A stretch of 64,000 nt of DNA from NCBI GenBank assembly GCA_947095585.1, contig OX352766.1, positions 22,744,939 through 22,808,938 on the forward strand, in the 5' to 3' direction. Both the position numbers and the translations under genes were made by a program. This document shows, piece after piece, positions 25,901-38,348 of the stretch. How positions within the stretch are numbered: the first letter of the stretch is position 1; the number at the start of each line of letters is the position of its first letter. This DNA is from Nephrocerus scutellatus (lineage: Eukaryota; Arthropoda; Insecta; Diptera; Pipunculidae). The notes below the pieces were generated by a model. That model saw only the letters and a program-made list of their open reading frames with translations, did no database searches and had not been told where the DNA came from.

Positions 25901-26163
25901 TTTATCAAAGGATTGTTTTAGAATTAAAAATTAAATTAAATTTGAAACTTGGAATCATTTCATAAAATTACCTTACAAAATGCATATTATAGAGCTCGTA
26001 ATTTCTTGACCTTCTCAATTGCAATATATAACGCACTTATTTCGAAGTTCAATTGTTTCACCAAAGGATGCATATTATAGAGCTCGTAATTTCTCGACCT
26101 TCTCAACTGTAATATATAACGCACTTATTTCGAAGTCCAATTGTGTCATCAAAGGACTGTTTT
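22951..26163 (+). repeat. Copy 2 of the 3.2-kb duplicated satellite block
   Basis: Counterpart of 19,004-22,216. Differences from copy 1 include ATGGACTTAC (near 23,332), ACTTAAAAAATTC (near 23,495), ACCTGCTCAA (near 23,843) and TTACCTTAC (near 25,970). Its last 0.4 kb is also the start of the next, 4,212-bp duplication, so one short segment exists in three copies (about 21,831, 25,778 and 29,990). Confidence 0.92.
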
Positions 26164-29100
26164 AAAATTAAAAATTCATTCAAATTTTCATAAAATGAAC
26201 TTACAAAATGCATATTATAGAGCTCGTAATTTCTTGACCTTCTCAATTGCAATATATAACGCACTTATTTCGAAGTTCAATTGTTTCATCAAAGGATTGT
26301 TTTAGAATTAAAAATTAAATTAAATTTGAAACTTGGAATCATTTCATAAAATTAACTTACAAAATGCATATTATAGAGCTCGTAATTTCTTGACATTCTC
26401 AACTGTAATATATAACGCACTTATTTCGAAGTCCAATTGTGTCATCAGAGGACTGTTTTAAAATTAAAAATTCATTCAAATTTTCATAAAATGAACTTAC
26501 AAAATGCATATTATAGAGCTCGTAATTTCTTGACCTTCTCAATTGTAATATATAACGCAGTTATTTCGAAGTCCAATTGTGTCATCAAAGGACTGTTTTA
26601 AAATTAAAAATTAAATTAAATTTGAAGCTTGGAATCATTTCATAAAATGAACTTACAAAATGCATATTATAGAGCTCGTAATTTCTTGACCTTCTCAATT
26701 GCAATATATAACGCACTTATTTCGAAGTTCAATTGTTTCACCAAAGGATGCATATTATAGAGCTCGTAATTTCTCGACCTTCTCAACTGTAATATATAAC
26801 GCACTTATTTCGAAGTCCAATTGTGTCATCAAAGGACTGTTTTAAAATTAAAAATTCATTCAAATTTTCTTAAAATGAACTTACAAAATGCATATTATAG
26901 AGCTCGTAATTTCTTGACCTTCTCAATTGCAATATATAACGCACTTATTTCGAAGTTCAATTGTTTCATCAAAGGATTGTTTTAGAATTAAAAATTAAAT
27001 TAAATTTGAAACTTGGAATCATTTCATAAAATTAACTTACAAAATGCATATTATAGAGCTCGTAATTTCTTGACATTCTCAACTGTAATATATAACGCAC
27101 TTATTTCGAAGTTCAATTGTTTCATCAAAGGATTGTTTTAGAATTAAAAATTAAATTAAATTTGAAACTTGGAATCATTTCATAAAATTAACTTACAAAA
27201 TGCATATTATAGAGCTCGTAATTTCTTGACCTTCTCAATTGCAATATATAACGCACTTATTTCGAAGTTCAATTGTTTCACCAAAGGATGCATATTATAG
27301 AGCTCGTAATTTCTCGACCTTCTCAACTGTAATATATAACGCACTTATTTCGAAGTCCAATTGTGTCATCAAAGGACTGTTTTAAAATTAAAAATTCATT
27401 CAAATTTTCATAAAATGAACTTACAAAATGCATATTATAGACCTCGTAATTTCTTGACCTTCTCAATTGCAATATATAACGCACTTATTTCGAAGTTCAA
27501 CTGTTTCATCAAAGGATTGTTTTAGAATTAAAAATTAAATTAAATTTGAAACTTGGAATCATTTCATAAAATTAACTTACAAAATGCATATTATAGAGCT
27601 CGTAATTTCTTGACATTCTCAACTGTAATATATAACGCACTTATTTCGAAGTCCAATTGTGTCATCAGAGGACTGTTTTAAAATTAAAAATTCATTCAAA
27701 TTTTCATAAAATGAACTTACAAAATGCATATTATAGAGCTCGTAATTTCTTGACCTTCTCAATTGTAATATATAACGCAGTTATTTCGAAGTCCAATTGT
27801 GTCATCAAAGGACTGTTTTAAAATTAAAAATTAAATTAAATTACAAGCTTGGAATCATTTCATAAAATGAACTTACAAAATGCATATTATAGAGCTCGTA
27901 ATTTCTTGACCTTCTCAATTGCAATATATAACGCACTTATTTCGAAGTTCAATTGTTTCACCAAAGGATGCATATTACAGAGGTCGTAATTTCTTGACCT
28001 TCTCAAATGTAATATATAACGCACTTATTTCGAAGTCCAATTGTGTCATCAAAGGACTGTTTTAAAATTAAAAATTCATTCAAATTTTCATAAAATGAAC
28101 TTACAAAATGCATATTATAGAGCTCGTAATTTCTTGACCTTCTCAATTGCAATATATAACGCACTTATTTCGAAGTTCAATTGTTTCATCAAAGGATTGT
28201 TTTAGAATTAAAAATTAAATTAAATTTGAAACTTGGAATCATTTCATAAAATTAACTTACAAAATGCATATTATAGAGCTCGTAATTTCTTGACCTTCTC
28301 AATTGCAATATATAACGCACTTATTTCGAAGTTCAATTGTTTCACCAAAGGATGCATATTATAGAGCTCGTAATTTCTCGACCTTCTCAACTGTAATATA
28401 TAACGCACTTATTTCGAAGTCCAATTGTGTCATCAAAGGACTGTTTTAAAATTAAAAATTCATTCAAATTTTCATAAAATGAACTTACAAAATGCATATT
28501 ATAGAGCTCGTAATTTTTTGACCTTCTCAATTGCAATATATAACGCACTTATTTCGAAGTTCAATTGTTTTATCAAAGGATTGTTTTAGAATTAAAAATT
28601 AAATTAAATTTGAAACTTGGAATCATTTCATAAAATTAACTTACAAAATGCATATTATAGAGCTCGTAATTTCTTGACCTTCTCAATTGCAATATATAAC
28701 GCACTTATTTCGAAGTTCAATTGTTTCATCAAAGGATTGTTTTAGAATTAAAAATTAAATTCAATTTGAAACTTGGAATCATTTCATAAAATGAACTTAC
28801 AAAATGCATATTATAGAGCTCGTAATTTCTTGACCTTCTCAGTTGTAATATATAATTCACTTATTTCGAAGTTCAATTGTTTCATCAAAGGATTGTTTTA
28901 GAATTAAAAATTAAATTAAATTTGAAACTTGGAATCATTTCATAAAATTAACTTACAAAATGCATATTATAGAGCTCGTAATTTCTTGACCTTCTCAATT
29001 GCAATATATAACGCACTTATTTCGAAGTTCAATTGTTTCATCAAAGGATTGTTTTAGAATTAAAAATTAAATTAAATTTGAAACTTGGAATCATTTCATA

Positions 29101-29989
29101 AAATGAACTTACAAAATGCATATTATAGAGCTCGTAATTTCTTGACCTTCTCAGTTGTAATATATAACTCACTTATTTCGAAGTTCAATTGTTTCATCAA
29201 AGGATTGTTTTAGAATTAAAAATTAAATTAAATTTGAAACTTGGAATCATTTCATAAAATTAACTTACAAAATGCATATTATAGAGCTCGTAATTTCTTG
29301 ACCTTCTCAATTGTAATATATAACGCAGTTATTTCGAAGTCCAATTGTGTCATCAAAGGACTGTTTTAAAATTAAAAATTAAATTAAATTTGAAGCTTGG
29401 AATCATTTCATAAAATGAACTTACAAAATGCATATTATAGAGCTCGTAATTTCTTGACCTTCTCAATTGCAATATATAACGCACTTATTTCGAAGTTCAA
29501 TTGTTTCACCAAAGGATTGTTTTAGAATTAAAAATTAAATTAAATTTGAAACTAGGAATCATTTCATAAAATGAACTTACAAAATGCATATTATAGAGCT
29601 CGTAATTTCTTGACCTTCTCAGTTGTAATATATAACTCACTTATTTCGAAGTTCAATTGTTTCATCAAAGGATTGTTTTAGAATTAAAAATTAAATTAAA
29701 TTTGAAACTTGGAATCATTTCATAAAATTAACTTACAAAATGCATATTATAGAGCTCGTAATTTCTTGACCTTCCCAATTGCAATATATCACGCTCTTAT
29801 TTCGAAGTTCAATTGTTTCATCAAAGGATTGTTTTAGAATTAAAAATTAAATTAAATTTGAAACTTGGAATCATTTCATAAAATTAACTTACAAAATGCA
29901 TATTATAGAGCTCGTAATTTCTTGACCTTCTCAATTGCAATATATAACGCACTTATTTCGAAGTTCAATTGTTTCACCAAAGGACTGTT
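25778..29989 (+). repeat. 4,212-bp tandem duplication, copy 1
   Basis: A block of about 30 monomers; 17 L-length, 8 S and 5 T account exactly for 4,212 bp. It is followed directly by a second copy. Rare markers at the 4,212-bp offset include ATTACAAGCTT (27,841 and 32,053), TTCAACTGTTTC (27,501 and 31,713), TAATTTTTTGACC (28,511 and 32,723), AAATTCAATTTG (28,761 and 32,973) and AACTAGGAATC (29,551 and 33,763). The joint near 29,985 is a hybrid monomer: family-1 head GTTCAATTGTTTCACC joined to an S tail GGACTGTTTTAAAA. Confidence 0.94.
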
Positions 29990-32900
29990 TTAAAATTAAA
30001 AATTCATTCAAATTTTCATAAAATGAACTTACAAAATGCATATTATAGAGCTCGTAATTTCTTGACCTTCTCAATTGCAATATATAACGCACTTATTTCG
30101 AAGTTCAATTGTTTCATCAAAGGATTGTTTTAGAATTAAAAATTAAATTAAATTTGAAACTTGGAATCATTTCATAAAATTAACTTACAAAATGCATATT
30201 ATAGAGCTCGTAATTTCTTGACCTTCTCAATTGCAATATATAACGCACTTATTTCGAAGTTCAATTGTTTCACCAAAGGATGCATATTATAGAGCTCGTA
30301 ATTTCTCGACCTTCTCAACTGTAATATATAACGCACTTATTTCTAAGTCCAATTGTGTCATCAAAGGACTGTTTTAAAATTAAAAATTCATTCAAATTTT
30401 CATAAAATGAACTTACAAAATGCATATTATAGAGCTCGTAATTTCTTGACCTTCTCAATTGCAATATATAACGCACTTATTTCGAAGTTCAATTGTTTCA
30501 TCAAAGGATTGTTTTAGAATTAAAAATTAAATTAAATTTGAAACTTGGAATCATTTCATAAAATTAACTTACAAAATGCATATTATAGAGCTCGTAATTT
30601 CTTGACATTCTCAACTGTAATATATAACGCACTTATTTCGAAGTCCAATTGTGTCATCAGAGGACTGTTTTAAAATTAAAAATTCATTCAAATTTTCATA
30701 AAATGAACTTACAAAATGCATATTATAGAGCTCGTAATTTCTTGACCTTCTCAATTGTAATATATAACGCAGTTATTTCGAAGTCCAATTGTGTCATCAA
30801 AGGACTGTTTTAAAATTAAAAATTAAATTAAATTTGAAGCTTGGAATCATTTCATAAAATGAACTTACAAAATGCATATTATAGAGCTCGTAATTTCTTG
30901 ACCTTCTCAATTGCAATATATAACGCACTTATTTCGAAGTTCAATTGTTTCACCAAAGGATGCATATTATAGAGCTCGTAATTTCTCGACCTTCTCAACT
31001 GTAATATATAACGCACTTATTTCGAAGTCCAATTGTGTCATCAAAGGACTGTTTTAAAATTAAAAATTCATTCAAATTTTCATAAAATGAACTTACAAAA
31101 TGCATATTATAGAGCTCGTAATTTCTTGACCTTCTCAATTGCAATATATAACGCACTTATTTCGAAGTTCAATTGTTTCATCAAAGGATTGTTTTAGAAT
31201 TAAAAATTAAATTAAATTTGAAACTTGGAATCATTTCATAAAATTAACTTACAAAATGCATATTATAGAGCTCGTAATTTCTTGACATTCTCAACTGTAA
31301 TATATAACGCACTTATTTCGAAGTTCAATTGTTTCATCAAAGGATTGTTTTAGAATTAAAAATTAAATTAAATTTGAAACTTGGAATCATTTCATAAAAT
31401 TAACTTACAAAATGCATATTATAGAGCTCGTAATTTCTTGACCTTCTCAATTGCAATATATAACGCACTTATTTCGAAGTTCAATTGTTTCACCAAAGGA
31501 TGCATATTATAGAGCTCGTAATTTCTCGACCTTCTCAACTGTAATATATAACGCACTTATTTCGAAGTCCAATTGTGTCATCAAAGGACTGTTTTAAAAT
31601 TAAAAATTCATTCAAATTTTCATAAAATGAACTTACAAAATGCATATTATAGAGCTCGTAATTTCTTGACCTTCTCAATTGCAATATATAACGCACTTAT
31701 TTCGAAGTTCAACTGTTTCATCAAAGGATTGTTTTAGAATTAAAAATTAAATTAAATTTGAAACTTGGAATCATTTCATAAAATTAACTTACAAAATGCA
31801 TATTATAGAGCTCGTAATTTCTTGACATTCTCAACTGTAATATATAACGCACTTATTTCGAAGTCCAATTGTGTCATCAGAGGACTGTTTTAAAATTAAA
31901 AATTCATTCAAATTTTCATAAAATGAACTTACAAAATGCATATTATAGAGCTCGTAATTTCTTGACCTTCTCAATTGTAATATATAACGCAGTTATTTCG
32001 AAGTCCAATTGTGTCATCAAAGGACTGTTTTAAAATTAAAAATTAAATTAAATTACAAGCTTGGAATCATTTCATAAAATGAACTTACAAAATGCATATT
32101 ATAGAGCTCGTAATTTCTTGACCTTCTCAATTGCAATATATAACGCACTTATTTCGAAGTTCAATTGTTTCACCAAAGGATGCATATTACAGAGCTCGTA
32201 ATTTCTCGACCTTCTCAAATGTAATATATAACGCACTTATTTCGAAGTCCAATTGTGTCATCAAAGGACTGTTTTAAAATTAAAAATTCATTCAAATTTT
32301 CATAAAATGAACTTACAAAATGCATATTATAGAGCTCGTAATTTCTTGACCTTCTCAATTGCAATATATAACGCACTTATTTCGAAGTTCAATTGTTTCA
32401 TCAAAGGATTGTTTTAGAATTAAAAATTAAATTAAATTTGAAACTTGGAATCATTTCATAAAATTAACTTACAAAATGCATATTATAGAGCTCGTAATTT
32501 CTTGACCTTCTCAATTGCAATATATAACGCACTTATTTCGAAGTTCAATTGTTTCACCAAAGGATGCATATTATAGAGCTCGTAATTTCTCGACCTTCTC
32601 AACTGTAATATATAACGCACTTATTTCGAAGTCCAATTGTGTCATCAAAGGACTGTTTTAAAATTAAAAATTCATTCAAATTTTCATAAAATGAACTTAC
32701 AAAATGCATATTATAGAGCTCGTAATTTTTTGACCTTCTCAATTGCAATATATAACGCACTTATTTCGAAGTTCAATTGTTTTATCAAAGGATTGTTTTA
32801 GAATTAAAAATTAAATTAAATTTGAAACTTGGAATCATTTCATAAAATTAACTTACAAAATGCATATTATAGAGCTCGTAATTTCTTGACCTTCTCAATT

Positions 32901-34127
32901 GCAATATATAACGCACTTATTTCGAAGTTCAATTGTTTCATCAAAGGATTGTTTTAGAATTAAAAATTAAATTCAATTTGAAACTTGGAATCATTTCATA
33001 AAATGAACTTACAAAATGCATATTATAGAGCTCGTAATTTCTTGACCTTCTCAGTTGTAATATATAACTCACTTATTTCGAAGTTCAATTGTTTCATCAA
33101 AGGATTGTTTTAGAATTAAAAATTAAATTAAATTTGAAACTTGGAATCATTTCATAAAATTAACTTACAAAATGCATATTATAGAGCTCGTAATTTCTTG
33201 ACCTTCTCAATTGCAATATATAACGCACTTATTTCGAAGTTCAATTGTTTCATCAAAGGATTGTTTTAGAATTAAAAATTAAATTAAATTTGAAACTTGG
33301 AATCATTTCATAAAATGAACTTACAAAATGCATATTATAGAGCTCGTAATTTCTTGACCTTCTCAGTTGTAATATATAACTCACTTATTTCGAAGTTCAA
33401 TTGTTTCATCAAAGGATTGTTTTAGAATTAAAAATTAAATTAAATTTGAAACTTGGAATCATTTCATAAAATTAACTTACAAAATGCATATTATAGAGCT
33501 CGTAATTTCTTGACCTTCTCAATTGTAATATATAACGCAGTTATTTCGAAGTCCAATTGTGTCATCAAAGGACTGTTTTAAAATTAAAAATTAAATTAAA
33601 TTTGAAGCTTGGAATCATTTCATAAAATGAACTTACAAAATGCATATTATAGAGCTCGTAATTTCTTGACCTTCTCAATTGCAATATATAACGCACTTAT
33701 TTCGAAGTTCAATTGTTTCACCAAAGGATTGTTTTAGAATTAAAAATTAAATTAAATTTGAAACTAGGAATCATTTCATAAAATGAACTTACAAAATGCA
33801 TATTATAGAGCTCGTAATTTCTTGACCTTCTCAGTTGTAATATATAACTCACTTATTTCGAAGTTCAATTGTTTCATCAAAGGATTGTTTTAGAATTAAA
33901 AATTAAATTAAATTTGAAACTTGGAATCATTTCATAAAATTAACTTACAAAATGCATATTATAGAGCTCGTAATTTCTTGACCTTCCCAATTGCAATATA
34001 TCACGCTCTTATTTCGAAGTTCAATTGTTTCACCAAAGGATTGTTTTAGAATTAAAAATTAAATTAAATTTGAAACTTGGAATCATTTCATAAAATTAAC
34101 TTACAAAATGCATATTATAGAGCTCGT
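29990..34127 (+). repeat. 4,212-bp tandem duplication, copy 2
   Basis: Nearly identical to copy 1. Differences I noticed include ATAGAGCTCG here against ATAGACCTCG near 27,440, ACAGAGCTCG against ACAGAGGTCG near 27,980, and TTTCTAAGTCC near 30,352. Identity ends at about 34,127, where the sequence turns into the 780-bp repeats. The few differences imply a recent duplication. Confidence 0.94.
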
Positions 34128-35360
34128 AGTTTCTCGACCTTCTCAACTGTAATATATAACTCACTTATTTCGAAGTTCAATTGTTTCATCAAAGGATTGT
34201 TTTAGAATTAAAAATTAAATTAAATTTGAAACTTGGAATCATTTCATAAAATTAACTTACAAAATGCATATTATAGAGCTCGTAATTTCTTGACCTTCTC
34301 AATTGTAATATATAACGCAGTTATTTCGAAGTCCAATTGTGTCATCAAAGGACTGTTTTAAAATTAAAAATTAAATTAAATTTGAAGCTTGGAATCATTT
34401 CATAAAATGAACTTACAAAATGCATATTATAGAGCTCGTAATTTCTTGACCTTCTCAATTGCAATATATAACGCACTTATTTCGAAGTTCAATTGTTTCA
34501 CCAAAGGATTGTTTTAGAATTAAAAATTAAATTAAATTTGAAACTAGGAATCATTTCATAAAATGAACTTACAAAATGCATATTATAGAGCTCGTAATTT
34601 CTTGACCTTCTCAGTTGTAATATATAACTCACTTATTTCGAAGTTCAATTGTTTCATCAAAGGATTGTTTTAGAATTAAAAATTAAATTAAATTTGAAAC
34701 TTGGAATCATTTCATAAAATTAACTTACAAAATGCATATTATAGAGCTCGTAATTTCTTGACCTTCCCAATTGCAATATATCACGCTCTTATTTCGAAGT
34801 TCAATTGTTTCACCAAAGGATTGTTTTAGAATTAAAAATTAAATTAAATTTGAAACTTGGAATCATTTCATAAAATTAACTTACAAAATGCATATTATAG
34901 AGCTCGTAATTTCTCGACCTTCTCAACTGTAATATATAACTCACTTATTTCGAAGTTCAATTGTTTCATCAAAGGATTGTTTTAGAATTAAAAATTAAAT
35001 TAAATTTGAAACTTGGAATCATTTCATAAAATTAACTTACAAAATGCATATTATAGAGCTCGTAATTTCTTGACCTTCCCAATTGCAATATATCACGCTC
35101 TTATTTCGAAGTTCAATTGTTTCACCAAAGGATTGTTTTAGAATTAAAAATTAAATTAAATTTGAAGCTTGGAATCATTTCATAAAATGAACTTACAAAA
35201 TGCATATTATAGAGCTCGTAATTTCTTGACCTTCTCAATTGCAATATATAACGCACTTATTTCGAAGTTCAATTGTTTCACCAAAGGATTGTTTTAGAAT
35301 TAAAAATTAAATTAAATTTGAAACTAGGAATCATTTCATAAAATGAACTTACAAAATGCA
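33480..35360 (+). repeat. 780-bp five-monomer unit, about 2.4 copies
   Basis: AACTAGGAATC occurs at 33,763, 34,543 and 35,323, and GAAGCTTGG near 33,605, 34,385 and 35,166, all about 780 bp apart (five L-length monomers). Other markers are CTTCCCAATTGC with TATCACGCTC. The third copy replaces the head of the AAGCTT monomer with the CCCAATTGC type and ends in a 5-bp deletion (ATGCATAGAGCTC, near 35,357). The first copy overlaps the end of the 4,212-bp block. Confidence 0.9.
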
Positions 35361-36436
35361 TAGAGCTCGTAATTTCTTGACCTTCTCAGTTGTAATATAT
35401 AACTCACTTATTTTGAAGTTCAATTGTTTCATCAAAGGATTGTTTTAGAATTAAAAATTAAATTAAATTTGAAACTTGGAATCATTTCATAAAATTAACT
35501 TACAAAATGCATATTATAGAGCTCGTAATTTCTCGACCTTCTCAACTGTAATATATAACTCACTTATTTCGAAGTTCAATTGTTTCATCAAAGGATTGTT
35601 TTAGAATTAAAAATTAAATTAAATTTGAAACTTGGAATCATTTCATAAAATTAACTTACAAAATGCATATTAAAGAGCTCGTAATTTCTCGACCGTCTCA
35701 ACTGTAATATATAACGCACTTATTTCGAAGTCCAATTGTGTCATCAAAGGACTGTTTTAAAATTAAAAATTCATTCAAATTTTCATAAAATGAACTTACA
35801 AAATGCATATTATAGAGCTCGTAATTTCTTGACCTTCTCAATTGCAATATATAACGCACTTATTTCGAAGTTCAATTGTTTCATCAAAGGATTGTTTTAG
35901 AATTAAAAATTAAATTAAATTTGAAACTTGGAATCATTTCATAAAATTAACTTACAAAGAGCTCGTAATTTCTTGACCTTCTCAACTGTAATATATAACG
36001 CAGTTATTTCGAAGTCCAATTGTGTCATCAAAGGACTGTTTTAAAATTAAACATTCATTCAAATTTTCATAAAATGAACTTACAAAATGCATATTATAGA
36101 GCTCGTTATTTCTTGACCTTCTCAATTGCAATATATAACGCACTTATTTCGAAGTTCAATTATTTCATCAAAGGATTGTTTTAGAATTAAAAATTAAATT
36201 AAATTTGAAGCTTGGAATCATTTCATAAAATTAACTTACAAAATGCATATTATAGAGCTCGTAATTTCTTGACCTTCTCAACTGTAATATATAACGCAGT
36301 TATTTCGAAGTCCAATTGTGTCATCAAAGGACTGTTTTAAAATTAAAAATTCATTCAAATTTTCATAAAATGAACTTACAAAATGCATATTATAGAGCTC
36401 GTAATTTCTTGACCTTCTCAGTTGTAATATATAACT
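35361..36436 (+). repeat. Mixed L and S monomers including a 12-bp-deletion monomer
   Basis: L and S monomers in no repeated order that I can see. Near 35,953 a monomer reads TTACAAAGAGCTCG instead of ACAAAATGCATATTATAGAG, a 12-bp loss that recurs near 40,360 and in the four modules after 51,480. Variants GCATATTAAAGAGC and GACCGTCTC occur near 35,670-35,700. Confidence 0.9.
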
Positions 36437-38348
36437 CACTTATTTCGAAGTTCAATTGTTTCATCAAAGGATTGTTTTAGAATTAAAAATTAAATTAAAT
36501 TTGAAACTTGGAATCATTTCATAAAATTAACTTACAAAATGCATATTATAGAGCTCGTAATTTCTTGACCTTCTCAATTGTAATATATAACGCAGTTATT
36601 TCGAAGTTCAATTGTTTCATCAAAGGATTGTTTTAGAATTAAAAATTAAATTAAATTTGAAACTTGGAATCATTTCATAAAATTAACTTACAAAATGCAT
36701 ATTATAGAGCTCGTAATTTCTTGACCTTCTCAATTGCAATATATAACGCACTTTTTTCGAAGTTCAATTGTTTCACCAAAGGATGCATATTATAGAGCTC
36801 GTAATTTCTCGACCTTCTCAACTGTAATATATAACGCACTTATTTCGAAGTCCAATTGTGTCATCAAAGGACTGTTTTAAAATTAAAAATTCATTCAAAT
36901 TTTCATAAAATGAACTTACAAAATGCATATTATAGAGCTCGTAATTTCTTGACCTTCTCAATTGCAATATATAACGCACTTATTTCGAAGTTCAATTGTT
37001 TCATCAAAGGATTGTTTTAGAATTAAAAATTAAATTAAATTTGAAACTTGGAATCATTTCATAAAATGAACTTACAAAATGCATATTATAGAGCTCGTAA
37101 TTTCTTGACCTTCTCAGTTGTAATATATAACTCACTTATTTCGAAGTTCAATTGTTTCATCAAAGGATTGTTTTAGAATTAAAAATTAAATTAAATTTGA
37201 AACTTGGAATCATTTCATAAAATTAACTTACAAAATGCATATTATAGAGCTCGCAATTTCTTGACCTTCCCAATTGCAATATATCACGCTCTTATTTCGA
37301 AGTTCAATTGTTTCACTAAAGGATTGTTTTAGAATTAAAAATTAAATTAAATTTGAAACTTGGAATCATTTCATAAAATTAACTTACAAAATGCATATTA
37401 TAGAGCTCGTAATTTCTTGACCTTCTCAGTTGTAATATATAACTCACTTATTTTGAAGTTCAATTGTTTCATCAAAGGATTGTTTTAGAATTAAAAATTA
37501 AATTAAATTTGAAACTTGGAATCATTTCATAAAATTAACTTACAAAATGCATATTATAGAGCTCGTAATTTCTCGACCTTCTCAACTGTAATATATAACT
37601 CACTTATTTCGAAGTTCAATTGTTTCATCAAAGGATTGTTTTAGAATTAAAAATTAAGTTAAATTTGAAACTTGGAATCATTTCATAAAATTAACTTACA
37701 AAATGCATATTAAAGAGCTCGTAATTTCTCGACCTTCTCAACTGTAATATATAACGCACTTATTTCGAAGTCCAATTGTGTCATCAAAGGACTGTTTTAA
37801 AATTAAAAATTCATTCAAATTTTCATAAAATGAACTTACAAAATGCATATTATAGAGCTCGTAATTTCTTGATCTTCTCAATTGCAATATATAACGCACT
37901 TATTTCGAAGTTCAATTGTTTCATCAAAGGATTGTTTTAGAATTAAAAATTAAATTAAATTTGAAACCTGGAATCATTTCATAAAATTAACTTACAAAAT
38001 GCATATTATAGAGCTCCTAATTTCTTGACCTTCTCAATTGCAATATATAACGCACTTATTTCGAAGTTCAATTGTTTCATCAAAGGATTGTTTTAGAATA
38101 AAAAATTAAATTAAATTTGAAACTTGGAATTATTTCATAAAATTAACTTACAAAATGCATATTATAGAGCTCGTAATTTCTTGACCTTCTCAACTGTAAT
38201 ATATAACGCACTTATTTCGAAGTCCAATTGTGTCATCAAAGGACTGTTTTAAAATTAAAAATTCATTCAAATTTTCATAAAATGAACTTACAAAATGCAT
38301 ATTATAGAGCTCGTAATTTCTTGACCTTCTCAATTGCAATATATAACG
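36437..38348 (+). repeat. 1,912-bp tandem duplication, copy 1
   Basis: Nine L, three S and one T add up to 1,912 bp. Markers shared with the next copy at that offset are GAGCTCGCAATTTC (37,251 and 39,163), TTTCACTAAAGG (37,311 and 39,223), AAATTAAGTTAAATT (near 37,650 and 39,560), CTTGATCTTC and GAAACCTGG. The only differences I noticed are single bases, for example GAGCTCGTAATT against GAGCTCCTAATT at the first monomer. Confidence 0.93.
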
